Source: Pholiota molesta (Eukaryota; Basidiomycota; Agaricomycetes; Agaricales; Strophariaceae). Taken from it: a DNA stretch of 64,000 bases. Positions 43,845-55,084 of this stretch are shown piece after piece. The stretch covers positions 62,001 through 126,000 of the forward strand of contig JACGCK010000114.1 of the NCBI GenBank assembly GCA_014925825.1, given 5' to 3'. Both the position numbers and the translations under genes were made by a program. Every line of letters starts with the position of its first letter. Position 1 is the stretch's first letter. The notes under the pieces were generated by a model. The model worked only from the letters and a program-made list of their open reading frames with translations, did not search any database and was not told where the DNA came from.

Positions 43845-45847
43845 CTAATCGCTGTACATCACCAGCGCCCAGATGATACCCGCACTGAGCAGGACGACCA
43901 CCGAGAACGCCGCGGCCACATACAAGAACAGCTCGCGCTGGCTGATCTCCTTCCCGCCGTCCTGCAGCCGCGACGCGGACACCGTCCCGTTCGCGACACC
44001 CGCGCGGAGCGCGTCCATGCGCTGCTTCTTCGCCAGCGCCGCGTCCACTTCCTGCTGGCGGAGCACGACCTGCGTGCGCGGGTCGGACGGGTCGAGCGTC
44101 TGCTTGCCCGTCTCCTTGGAGAAGGCGACGAAGGAGGGGTAGTAGTGTTCGCACCACGACTCGATCTACACAGCGAATAAATAAGGATATGTCGATGAGC
44201 GAGCTGAGACGGGAAAACGGACCTTGCCACAAGCGATAGAGATGCGGATGAAGTTGGGGTCGGACGGCAGCGCCTTCGCGTGAATGCGGCGCGCGTATTC
44301 CCGGAACACCAGACCCACTTCCCGCGGATTCGTCGACCGCATGATAAGCTAGCAAGAAAAAAAAACACGCGTCAGTCCACAATCCACATCCACACACGGG
44401 AACCACCTACGTTGGCCGCCACCGCCTTGCGGATCTTGATATTCCGCTGGAACATCTCCTTGTTCATGAAGCACAATTCCAGGGTCGCGATCGCCATCGC
44501 AGCGGGGATCGCGCAGAAGTTAAAGACGCTCTGGTTCTTCAGCATGCGGAGGTAGTCCAGCGAGTCCACCGCGTGCCGCAGCGCGTCCAGCACCATCCCG
44601 CTCTGCGCGTACGTCGCGCGCCGCACCACATCCGGGTCCGTGCTCGTCATCTCCTTCATCTCCTTGAAGCCGTACTCCGCCTTGCCCCAGATCTCGCGTG
44701 GCCAGAAATAGCGCTTGTCGTCCACGTCTTCGCGGAAGTCACGGATGATGTTTGTCTTTTGGAGGAGAAGACCCATGGAGTTACTCAGCTCAAGCTGAGA
44801 GCCGATGTAGGGTGCCTCCTTCCCTGAGGCGGCGAATATCCGTGAGAGACCCTCGCCGACGAGACCAGCGACATAATGGCAGTAAAGATCGTATTCCGCA
44901 ATAGTTTCGAGGTAGATGGATCCAGTCGTCGCTGCTTTATGCGCGTAATCGGCCATTCCGGTCTCCATTTTGGTAGTGATATCAATGATAACATTTTTAT
45001 ATCTAAGAAAAACGCGTCAGTTCAATCCTGCATATGGAATTCGCGGAGAAACAATATGTCCCCTGAAACGAATGACAAAAATAGAAAGGTATGAAAACGC
45101 ACTCAGGTAGGAGTCTATTGACTTCTTCGACAACCGTGTCGTATTCTACAAGTAGCTGGCGGTCTTTCTCCGCAGGGCCACAGCCGTCGTAATTCCACCC
45201 CGGCGTCACGGTATGGATGTGGAAGGAGCGCAAAATTGGCTGCTTTATGTGGTCGGGGATGGTCATATCATCTTCAATCGTGTCGAGACCACGTAGAACG
45301 AGATAAAATAGAGCAATCTTCGTAGGCAGTTGTCAGTTTAGATATTTAGACGCGAATCTTAGCAAGCGAAAATAATAAAACGCGGTCGTGCCTCGACGTG
45401 TCGAGAATCCAGGTGGTTCCGTGATCCCTTCTAGAGGGTCGACACGTAACGCGTCTGGCAGGCAAACATGGCAATTCCATCCTTTTTTATCAGATACCAA
45501 AGGGTATCGGGAGAAGACCCAGGCGATGACACATGGGTCGGGCGGCACATAGTTTACAAGCCCGATGCTGCTCTCCTCGGAAGTGCCAGGGGCTTAAAAG
45601 AAGCCTATTTGCTCACCGTCCGTGCCAAATCTCCCTCTAACTCCTTAATAACCGCCGAGAAACTTCTGCTCGTCATGTCGAGGAACTCCCAACACCGGCG
45701 CATCGACTGCCTGTCCCACCCAGAAGTAGGGTGCTCCTTTAGCGCGGCGATGTCCCGCTTTTGCTCATGGTAGATGTAGAACTGGATGAGGGTCCTGAAC
45801 TCGAGGGGATGGGTGAGGAGCAGAGCGAGCCAGTTGGTGATACCCAT
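43845..45847 (-). CDS. ERG9: Squalene synthase
   Basis: Condenses two farnesyl diphosphates to squalene via presqualene diphosphate, the first committed step to ergosterol, at the ER membrane. Exon 1 (45847-45617) has MGITNWLALLLTHPLEFR and the conserved DRQSMRRCWEFLDMTSRSF. Exon 2 starts at 45317 with LVLRGLDTIEDD, the first Asp-rich motif. Then follow [14 protein letters not shown] and the second Asp-rich motif [18 protein letters not shown]. The last exon ends in a membrane anchor (LFLYVAAAFSVVVLLSAGII) and a short luminal tail. All introns keep phase. Intron 1 is about 300 nt, unusually long for this window, and carries sequence partly shared with the truncated copy. Divergent from a small ORF, with 163 bp between start codons. 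Confidence 0.95.
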
Positions 45848-46010
45848 GGTGTGTGCGAGAAAGGAGTCGGTATGTGAGAGGACGCTTTTTAAAAACCCTC
45901 GTACGATTTTGTCACCCCACATTCGCTGGCTTTAAATAGGACTGCCTTTTCCGGCCCCACAGGCGCACTCGGCCCGCTCCCTGCCGTCATTTTCTTCTGC
46001 AACGCCCACC
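45848..46010. promoter_or_regulatory. Bidirectional promoter: squalene synthase / small coiled-coil gene
   Basis: Only 163 bp separate the two divergent ATGs, so both genes must share control sequence. CT-rich stretches precede the plus-strand start. Confidence 0.55.
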
Positions 46011-46235
46011 ATGGATCCCCCGCTCTCACCCCCGGTCCACATACACCCCATTGCATCCACGCCAAGCACACTCAAGGCCACTCAAAAGCGCCTGGAGGAC
46101 TTTCTGGAAGATTTCCAGGCCAGGAGCACCTCTTCCCAGGGCGGCAACACAGCGGTGACCGTGCAGCTGCAAAAATTGACCGATGCGCTCAAGGAAGAAC
46201 GCAAGGCAAAGAAGGAGCGTAAAGAAAACCTCTGA
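46011..46235 (+). CDS. Small charged coiled-coil protein, 74 aa
   Basis: ATG at 46011 in good context (CACCATGG). A Pro-rich start (MDPPLSPPVHIHPI) leads into a long amphipathic, Lys/Glu-rich helix (LKATQKRLEDFLEDF, then QLQKLTDALKEERKAKKERK). Intronless, ends at 46235. No domain recognised. Its position 163 bp from squalene synthase and its clean helical pattern suggest a real gene, but expression evidence is lacking. Confidence 0.55.
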   Translation: MDPPLSPPVHIHPIASTPSTLKATQKRLEDFLEDFQARSTSSQGGNTAVTVQLQKLTDALKEERKAKKERKENL

Positions 46236-48386
46236 CATCAGCCTCGAGTCTTTTGCTCGAAACTCTCGGTGAGTGCAAGGCTGTCCTGCTTCTGGCTTTT
46301 GGCTTTCATTAATCATCTTGGGTACGCACAGCCTATACTTACATGAGCTGAGACATCAAATCCTCAGTTTCTGTTTGGTTTCCGTTCTCGAAACGACATC
46401 AGACGTCCTATCAAGGCTAGGATTGACTCGTGGTCTAAGGACCTAACGTTGACGACTACACCGCTGTATCATCTCCTTTTACCACCCATGCAATATCTAC
46501 CATGAAACAGCGTCACCCGACCAGAAACCACGGCTAGTCGGCTATAGTATCTCGTGTGTACGGCTAATAATAAAAGTTACACTGATGCCCAGAAGGTTTG
46601 AGTCACTAAAGGCGCTCACAGCTCGCAACCTTCTGAATCAGATCTAGGCAGTCAACTATCAATGTTCAAAATAATCAACGTCGATGGTGGTTGACCTCGG
46701 CGCAGATTTGACAACGTGGAACAGGATGCGACACTCTGCGTCCTTTCAGACTCATCCTGCAGTGTGCCCAACTATGCGTCACCTGTATTCAAAACCTTGG
46801 GATCGTTCCCGCGTTACTCCAATATTGCTGCTTCGTCAACGCTTTGATCGTCATGGAAATTCGTCTGATGTTCCTCCATTGACATGTCCTACATATATCC
46901 TCAATGCCTAAGGCGCTCACCAAACATGAAGTGGCAACTGATCCTGTCAGAGAACACAAATAAAAACGTGACCCCCATTTCCGAGCATGAACTTTGTAGC
47001 GGTGGTGAAGGCTCACGCCCTCTCCACGCTCCCTCACACCTTACCCTTCTCTCTCTATTCCTGTCCGTCACCATCCTCTCAGTATCAGCCGCCAATAAAT
47101 TCACCACCGTGTTGTGCCTACACGTTTATCACCGCTTCGCCATCTCTTACTACGTCTGGCGCCGGCGCACATCTCATACATACCACGTCTGGCGCCGGCG
47201 CGCGCGCAGCGCACAGGCGCAGTAGTAGTAGTAGTCGCAGCAGTCGCAGTCGTATTCATGAAGTTGACGTGACGGATCAGACGCGGTGCAGCGCGACCAC
47301 CGACGGACCTAAGTATTCCTGACGCAGCGCAGCGCATCGCGTCTTGCGCAGTCCTGGGCTCGCGCTCTGGACTGGCGCATTCGTTTTTCGCAGCAGTGGA
47401 AACAGCGCTCGTCGGCTGGAAGGGCGTAGACCCTACCCGCACTGTTCATTTATGGGATTGTGGAATACGGGTCTCAGTCGCCATTCTCGTCGGAGTGGAC
47501 TCAGCTTGGTGTTAGGGTGCTGTACCTGCGATCCTGTTTCCTCCTTCAGCGCTTCAGCCCCCACTCACTTGATAGTGGTTTGGATCTCTTACTAGTAAGC
47601 ATGGTTTTGTAATGAGAATCTTTATCAATGATCCAATATGCAACTGCGTCATCTCTGTTACTCCAGTCAAAATAGTGTCTGCTAAAAACACGCAGAACTG
47701 ATGATCTTAAATTCTGCTCTGCAGACAGGCAGGTAACTAATAAAAGATTTGACATCACAGTTGCAAGGATTATAATAGATGATATGATTCAATTCGTATT
47801 CTCTGTACAATGTTCGTTGAGTTTCCTCCACCAGCCCTCATCAATGATAATGTATAATCATCTTATGAAGCTGATTTTGGGTGATACCCAAAAGAGAAAG
47901 CGCCTCAGAAATGAACTACATGCACCGGTAGTTACATTTCCGTCGTTTTGAGCAGCACAGCGCTTATAATTTTTGTGCCGATGTTCAAATAAAAACTATG
48001 GCAGTAATTGTTCTATTCCAAGTTAAGCGCAATAGGCGGTCTTGCTTTCCAATGAAGGAAACATTCTCCTAAGGCACTGCCTCAACACTAATTTTAACAT
48101 GATTTGAATCCTTGATCAATCGCAGTACAACATCAAGCATTCATGCATCGATAGAATTGTGCTGGATCTATTGGCAATGCGTATGAATATGGCAGATATA
48201 ATCCTCTACAGCTACTCAAATGACTGTATCAAACTGCCTTGTACTAAAATCATTGTTCGGGCATCTATTGAATATGAAGGCCTGTGGATTGAGCCCGGAT
48301 CAATCCAACGCAGTTGTCGGTGGCACCGCCACTCCGTGCGCCACATAACTTTGATCATGTATCAGGCTGGGGGTCCCGGGAAGGCA
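46236..48386. other. Gene-poor stretch, nothing recognised
   Basis: No ORF with a domain or a coherent intron pattern. 47152-47210 contains two copies of CGTCTGGCGCCGGCGC about 32 bp apart and then an AGT/CAG-rich microsatellite (47220-47255). Confidence 0.5.
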
Positions 48387-49102
48387 TCAATCTATGTCCC
48401 TGCCGCTGAGGAACAGGATCGTCGCCAAAACCGATGGCTCGAAGAAACCAGAGTTGAATGCTGACATGGCCAACTGTAGAGTGACTTGCGCATTGTTTCG
48501 CGTGATGCGGGCTAATTCCCCAGCTGCACTGGTGTCTTCGCCATGAAGCTGATCGAAAAGATGGATTTGAAAACTATGAGTCCTGGATATCATCAGGAGA
48601 AAAGAAAACGAGGGCTTACGCAGACGGCGTTGCCGCGTGGAATCCAACTATAAGTACGTCCGCCAACGACCATGCTTCGGCGCCTATATTACTCGTATGA
48701 GCGCAACTGAGGTGTCACAAAAATCACATTTGCAACTCACCTTTTATCTTGTGACAGTCTGAGCCATTGTCCAGTTCTTTGCAGTTCAATGATACCACTT
48801 GCTTGTATCGTAGCATGGCGCTGCCAATAGATGATTGCGAACATCTCTCCGTTTCGACGAGAGACCGTGGTAGATGTTGAGTTCGTGTTCACACTGAAAT
48901 AAGGGGTCGAATTGGCGCCGTAAACATTGCAAGTCAGGATGTTGGAGTTGGTCATAACGAAGTTGAAGGTCGTCGATGCCGGGATGTTATCCATGGTGGG
49001 TAGTGCACCGAACGTCGGTGGCGTGGTATTATTTGACGCCCAACCGCTTTGGTCACGGGAGTCTTGCGCGCCCCAAGCAGCTGCGAATGGATTGGTGTAC
49101 AT
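48387..49102 (-). CDS. DUF6593-type protein
   Basis: ATG at 49102 (MYTNPFAAAWGAQ). Exon 1 carries TFNFVMTNSNILTCNVYGAN and IIYWQRHATIQASGIIELQR. An intron with a GGTGAGT donor leads to RRSMVVGGRTYSWIPRGNAV, and a last exon ends ARITRNNAQVTLQLAMSAF then ATILFLSGRDID. These segments follow the pattern I know for DUF6593, a family of roughly 200-residue proteins expanded in basidiomycetes and of unknown function. The fold is probably a Tubby/LURP-like beta barrel, which is inference. No signal peptide. The join to the last exon is approximate. Confidence 0.75.
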
Positions 49103-49381
49103 GTCGATGATCGAGTATCAGTAAGAGTAGAGCAAGAGAAAAGTGGGTGTTTGATTATGGTTTATCACAGTGGTTTGGCGCTCTTAATATACAAAATGAA
49201 GCAAAACACTGTGAATACTATGGAGCGCGCAGATGCAGAACTGAAGTTTTGAAAGCACCATCAAGCGCCGAGGTGAGACGTAAAAAAATACACAGGTCGG
49301 CCACTGTGGCAATATGCAGTGAGACCCAATGGCGTCGTATTCCTTCAGTCATAATGCGATCCACCAGGAGGATATGGGACT

Positions 49382-49620
49382 CTAGAATGTACCGATTTCA
49401 TCAGTCTCCGATACACCGAGACTCCTCGTCAACTCACCATCTCCCCAAATCCGTGCCGCTGCGTGATAACCTGTCTCCAAGTCGTCCACCTCTGTTGTGT
49501 CTCGGTTGGATGTCTGGTACCATATCACAGTACTCAAATTTTGATTGTGCGCTTTGTAAAGCTCGACTTTGCTATCAGTAAGAGGGAGAATTGATGACAC
49601 AGAATTAATTCGCTAGATGT
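49382..49620 (-). other. Possible exon of an unassigned gene
   Basis: A minus-strand frame (TDSKVELYKAHNQNLSTVIW, then ETGYHAAARIWGDGE) ends in a good GTGAGT donor near 49436, as a real internal or first exon would. No ATG starts it and no continuing exon was found before the DUF6593 gene. It could be a remnant of another small basidiomycete gene. Confidence 0.3.
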
Positions 49621-52431
49621 AAGTGTCGGTCAAGCACGACCGCTTCTACCTCTCTTAATCACATTGCGAGCTGCGGAATATAAAACCGTACCCAAACCTA
49701 ATCAATATCGGATGGTTATGCATTTGCCGTAGGACGCGTATGTTTTTTTTGTGTTTTTTGAAGTGAGTTGACCTGCAGCTACGGTATTTGATCTACCGTG
49801 AAATTCGAATACCCCATACTATCCTGAATGATAGAGCCAGGTCATAATTAAAAGCCAATCTTTCATCCCATCATTTCCGCTGCGGTTCAGGAAGTGAGGC
49901 ACGTAAGGATCACAAAGACATGCACCATTCACTACCGTATTGGAAGTTGTTACTTAGAAGACGTTGCAGTTGCTACTAAACATAGCTTATTTAAACCATG
50001 ACACAAATTCTAGCTAGCATCAGGCTTGAGCTGAGCCCTTGGGTCAAGGATGGGAAATGTTTGACTATTTTTTCCACAAACATGAACCTAGGAAGACTTC
50101 GAAAACCGGCTTTACTTTCATTCTCCTTGGGCGTCACCTAACGGAGGACGACGGCCCGACGAGATCTTGATGGAGTTGAGCCAATCATGCATGCATGTGC
50201 CGCCAACCAGCCCTCGTAATCGCGTGTATGTATGCGTATCGGCGCTTGATGAAGCGGGACCTGCTGGTAAAGATACATACCTTGCCACTGAAGCTTGAAG
50301 ACTTGGTGCTTCGGAAGTTAAAAAAATCCGCGAACTCGAAAAGTTGACGCATAAGGCCTCCAGGAACCAGGATCTAAGATGATCTGATAGCCATTTATGA
50401 TTGCAGTAGTCGTATATCCCAACGGCACTGGAGTCTACACCGGATCAGACACAACGCTGTGCCACGCGGAGTGGGACCGTAGTCCAGTACTACTACTACT
50501 ACTGCGTATGAACAGCTTGAACTAAATCTGATACCAGGCCCCGAATCCCCAGATCCGCTTACCAATGGGGCAGTGTATATCCAAGAGGCACTAGATTGCT
50601 TCAGAATATTCAGAACACTGAGTCTGTTGTGCCATGTACAACAGGATACGCATCTCGATCCCGCAGATGACACGGCGGGTGTCGGTTCCATTTTTCTTGC
50701 TGCACTACCGTCAGGCACCGACGCGCACCACGACTTCCGAGCTCACAAAGATCTGTAGATTGATACGCCCATGATATCATTGACAGCCCGGAATGGGAAG
50801 TTGTATACCAGCCACAGAACTCAAGTGCGTCAGTGTATGGATGATCAAAAATACGGAAGACAAGGATCATCGGTCGTTTTTTAATGATTCATTCGTATGC
50901 TATCGCCGCATTGAGGACGGCGTTCATGGTCGATTCATGACACGATCAACTCGCCCTCTGCCGTCGTCTGTCAGGTTCCATCATTTCCAGATGCGAGCGC
51001 TCACTGTCGTCCGTCGGGAAACTGGATGCGCATATGCGGGTTGCCGGTGGCATGAATATGCAAGACGTCATCTGCATAACATCATATGAAGTATAACGCA
51101 GAAAAACGAAAAAGGATGGGGCAGGGCACATTCCATTTCTTTTTCACAAGCAATGCACCAACAACACACGTCATTGATAGAGATTAAATATCAAGATCAA
51201 AATCCCAAGAAGAACTTGCATCAGGGATGGAAGTAGCGCTGATGACATAGAATTATTATGGGTCCTTGTCGTAGTGTTACTCTCCAATTTTTGGGGACCA
51301 CTCATTAAATTCAAAGCTACCTAATTGAATTCGGGTAAAGAAGAAGAGCCCGTTCAGTCTTATTTTAAACAATTCTCACATTCACCGCGAAGAATTGGGA
51401 AACCGCGTAAAGACATACTCATCTAGCGCCCACTTTCCCTTCTGCCAGCGGCTGAGATATGCAGGCAATAACGGCACATGCCTAGTACATACGTACGTCG
51501 CCGCCTGATTATAGATCTCACTTGCTTCTGATATCGAACAGTTGCAGTCTCCAGCATCCATGCATTGATCTCGCATTCATATGTCCTTTCTTTTCTCCTT
51601 CTAACTGCAGCCTCTGTGGAGCGAAAGGAAGGTATTAACCACGCCGTTTCCTGATCATAGATTAACGACGTCCGGCTGACCCAAAGACCGCAGCCAGACA
51701 AAAAAGACATCTCAATGGGCGCGCTGGATATGATACACTGTGTCACTTATGGTCCTTTGCGGCTCGGTCAATGAGAGAAGAGCAAATTTAAATAAGCAGC
51801 ATGGCTTCAGTTTTGCTTTCCCTCTTTCTCATACTTCGCCGACATTTTCCTGACTGCGGCCTGTGTGGACGGCTTACGACCAGAACGGCATCCGTCCATG
51901 GTCACGCCAAAAATATGACGGCCTTTCTTTCCTTCCGCAAAGGCTGCGGCCAAAATGAATACATGGGGGCTACGGACATGCCTTTACATAACCCTCGGCT
52001 TCTCTGGTAGCGGGTACGAGAAAAAGTGAAACACAACGAAGTAAATCCACGGCAGAAGGTTATTCTTCCCTCACTGCCCGAGGTTCAAGTACCTGCTCGC
52101 AGCTGGGGCGAATATTCGTCACTGAAGAGCCATATATAACTGCTAGGCCAAAGACCGCACAAAATACACGGCATTTGCGCCGTTCTTTAACGAGAGCAAA
52201 TGTAAACGTAGTGGGGTCAGGCTACATAGGCGCCCAACGCTGCCATCGCCTATGCATAATAACTGCTTGCCCAATCAATAACAAGGAGTAGGCAAAACAC
52301 ACCTAAAGCCAACCTAAATATTTAATAAAGGCTTGCGACTCCGGGACCGAAGTTCAAAGTTCACATCACGAAATTTGGAGTGGCAGGTCGTAGCAGTAAA
52401 AAAAAACCTATTTTTCAATGACTGGTACAGT
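49621..52431. other. Gene-poor stretch, nothing recognised
   Basis: Open frames near 50395-51130 and 51382-51746 have no domain signatures and no consistent splice pattern. A short ACT microsatellite lies near 50497. TTCGGGTAAAGAAGAAGAGCCCG near 51330 resembles a piece of the dispersed repeat. Confidence 0.45.
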
Positions 52432-52504
52432 GGCCAACGTGGGGATCGAACCCAAGACCTTCGCGTTATTAGCACGACGCTCTAACCAGCTGAGCTAGTC
52501 GGCC
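52432..52504 (-). tRNA. tRNA-Ile (anticodon AAT)
   Basis: On the minus strand the 73-nt cloverleaf reads acceptor GGCCGAC paired with GTTGGCC (one G-T pair), D-arm GCTC/GAGC, anticodon stem TCGTG/CGCGA around loop CTAATAA (anticodon AAT, read as IAU), and T-arm with TTCGATC. No intron. It sits 227 bp downstream of the RPC25 stop. Confidence 0.95.
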
Positions 52505-52731
52505 GATGGTGGATGTGTTCCATCTCGCCTTTAAAATGAGATCTGGTAAAATTGACTGCGCTACGCGAGACACTGGTACTGTACAGTGTAGTCAAAAAAT
52601 CAAAGGCTTTCGTATGCGGACTCCGAGTAATAAAATTTTGACGTCAAGAAATACGAGAGCGCAACGGAGAGAGGTCATGTACAAAGAACAACAAAAAGAG
52701 ACAATAATTACACGGAACACGGTTTCTTCTG

Positions 52732-53724
52732 CTACCCCTGGTCCATCTCATCGCCGCCCTCGTCCACCTGTGCGGCCCCGTTCCACCACACCACCGGCCC
52801 CAACCCCTGCTCCGCAATCGAACACTACAAAAAAAAACATCAGCTTCAATCCCACGTACACACCACAAACGCAATCACTCACACAAACCACATACGGCGG
52901 CCTCTTCGTCTCATGCTTCACCTGCACGCCCTCCGCGACGCGCGGCGGGCCGGGCTCGTCGTCGCAGAACGCGTCGCTCTCGACGCGCGCGCGCAGGACC
53001 TCGCCCTGGTCGATGTACATGCGCGCGGCGACGGGCGTGTCGAGCAGCGCGGTGGGGGAGGTGAGGTCGGAGTCGGGGAGCCAGAAGTGGGCGCGCTCGT
53101 TTGGGTCGCTGCGGGTGGGGGTTAGTGGGTGATGGTGGTGAGGGTGGGGGAGGGAGGGTGCTTACAAGGCGGAGGGCTGGGGGAGGTAGGCGACGGGGAT
53201 ATAGATGTCGTCGAAAAAGCCGACTGTCACTGTGATACGAGTGGGTGGATGAGACCAGCGACATGAACGAATGAGATAACGCACGTCTAATGCCATCTTC
53301 ATCCGACGACTTGACCTTGGCCACGATGACCTCCGACGTGAACGGCCGGAATACCACCAGGCGGAACACCACTACACAACACACAACACACCCTCAGCAC
53401 CACGCACACCACACAGGATGAGGGGAAAACAAAACGGCGACGGACCTCGGTACCACAGAAACCCGTCGCCGTAGCGCACCTTGCCCTCGCCCGCCTCCGC
53501 GAGGTCGAAGACGCAGATGCACAGGCCGACGTCGTGCAGTACGCGGTTCGCGTACTTTTTGTTGAGCTCCGCGATGAGCGCGTCCTCGGGGGGCGCGCCG
53601 AAGTTGGTCGGGTGGACGGCCACCGTGTCCTAGACGGGAAGGGCGTGAGTCAGTCACGCCCGCCGCAGCGCCGCGTCAGCAGCCCGGCAAATGCACGCAC
53701 CTTGAGCACGGACAGACAGAACAT
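52732..53724 (-). CDS. RPC25: RNA polymerase III subunit Rpc25 (Rpb7-like)
   Basis: ATG at 53724 (MFCLSVLK), then exons with DTVAVHPTNFGAPPEDALI, NKKYANRVLHDVGLCICVFD, VVFRPFTSEVIVAKVKSSDE, VGFFDDIYIPVAYLPQPSAF and ARMYIDQGEVLRARVESDAF. The last exon ends AEQGLGPVVWWNG and an acidic tail, with the stop at 52732. This is the Rpb7-family tip plus S1-type OB domain of Pol III, which with Rpc17 forms the stalk needed for initiation on tRNA and 5S genes. Several short introns join in phase. Starts 205 bp from the divergent carrier gene. Confidence 0.92.
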
Positions 53725-53929
53725 GGTGCAGGGATATACGGTCGGCGAGTGGGGCTACGGGGACATGCGTGCGCGTAGGTCGTCGTCGTCGTCGAGGTAC
53801 ATGGCGGGCAACGCACGGCGGAATCTTATCGCGCCTTTTTTGGACCCGTGCACGTGACGTGTGAAAAAATAAGGAGGGGCACCACTCCTATGTTCTGCTG
53901 TCTTCTGCCAACTAGTAGGCGCCCCCGTC
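53725..53929. promoter_or_regulatory. Bidirectional promoter: RPC25 / RIM2-like carrier
   Basis: 205 bp between divergent ATGs, with a GTCGTCGTCGTCG microsatellite. The second carrier copy at 63106 has lost this sequence; homology begins only at the start codon region. Confidence 0.6.
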
Positions 53930-55084
53930 ATGTCTTCCCCGTCCCCCCCTGCGCCTCCCAAGAAACCGAGCCCGTGGCTGCACTTCGTCGCCGGAGGGTC
54001 AGTGCCCCCGTCTCTCGCTCCATAGAGTCCCGCTGACCCCATGAAACCTGCTTACAGCCTCGGCGGCATGTGCGGCGCCATCGTCACCAGCCCCTTCGAC
54101 GTCGTCAAGACCCGCCTCCAGTCCGACCTCTTCCGCCAGAAGCACTCCGCCGTCAACGTAATCGGTGGTGGCGGCGCGGGCAGCGCCGTCTTTGGCGCCC
54201 CGCGCCCCGCGAACCTGCTCTACAACTTTGTCGAGACGGGCTACATCATCCGGTGCGTTGCCCCTCTGGCCCCACTCACCATCCGCCTGCTGACGCAGAC
54301 GGACCGTTAGCGACATCTACCGCGAGGAGTCCTTCCGCGCGCTGTTCAAGGGCCTCGGCCCCACCCTCGTCGGCGTCGTCCCCGCGCGCTCCATCAACTT
54401 CTTCGCCTACGGCAACGGCAAGCGCCTCATCGCCGACAAGTTCAACAACGGGCAGGAGAACAGCTGGGTGCACCTCACCGCCGCCGCGGGCGCGGGCATC
54501 GTCACCGGCACCGCGACGAACCCCATCTGGGTCGTGAAGACGCGCCTCCAGCTCGCGCACGGCTCCGGCCAGGTCCTCGGCGGGAGCTGGCTCTGCGTGC
54601 AGCGCATCCTGCGCGAGGAAGGGATAAGGGGATTTTATAAGGGCTTGAGCGCGAGTTATTTGGGCGTGACGGAGGGCACGATCCAGTGGGTGCTGTATGA
54701 AAGGCTGAAGCGGCTGAGCGAGTCGGTGGAGGGCCATGGACCGGTGTCGCGTTGGGCCGGCATGCTGGGCAGCGCCGGCGCCGCCAAGCTCGTCGCCAGC
54801 CTCATCACCTACCCGCACGAGGTGCGTTCCGTCCTCTATCACCCACTTAAACATTCATTAACCATCCCTCTCCATATTAGGTACTACGGACACGCCTGCG
54901 CCAGCCGAGCGTCAACGGCGTCGTCAAATACACCGGCCTCCTGCAGACGCTCCGGCTGGTGATCGCGGAGGAGGGCGCGCGCACGCTCTACAGCGGCCTC
55001 TCCGCGCACCTCATGCGCGTCGTCCCGAACGCCGCGGTCATGTACTCCATCTACGAGGGCCTCATCAAGTACAGCTCCTCATAG
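53930..55084 (+). CDS. RIM2: Mitochondrial carrier, Rim2-like (pyrimidine nucleotide)
   Basis: ATG at 53930 (MSSPSPPAPPKK). Three mitochondrial-carrier signatures are visible: SPFDVVKTRLQ, NPIWVVKTRLQ and YPHEVLRTRLRQ. The Trp in the second signature and the His-Glu in the third match the Rim2/SLC25A33-36 group, which exchanges pyrimidine nucleotides, with iron, across the inner membrane. Other helices show FVETGYIIR, ARSINFFAYGNGKRLI and GFYKGLSASYLGVTEGTIQW. The final helix ends MYSIYEGLIKY and the stop is at 55082-55084. Four short introns. Related folate/FAD carriers share the Trp, so the substrate is likely but not certain. Confidence 0.88.

Noticed and set aside
47152..47260. CRISPR-like or regulatory array
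   Set aside because: Only two copies of CGTCTGGCGCCGGCGC plus simple trinucleotide runs; nothing like a repeat-spacer array, and the organism is a eukaryote.
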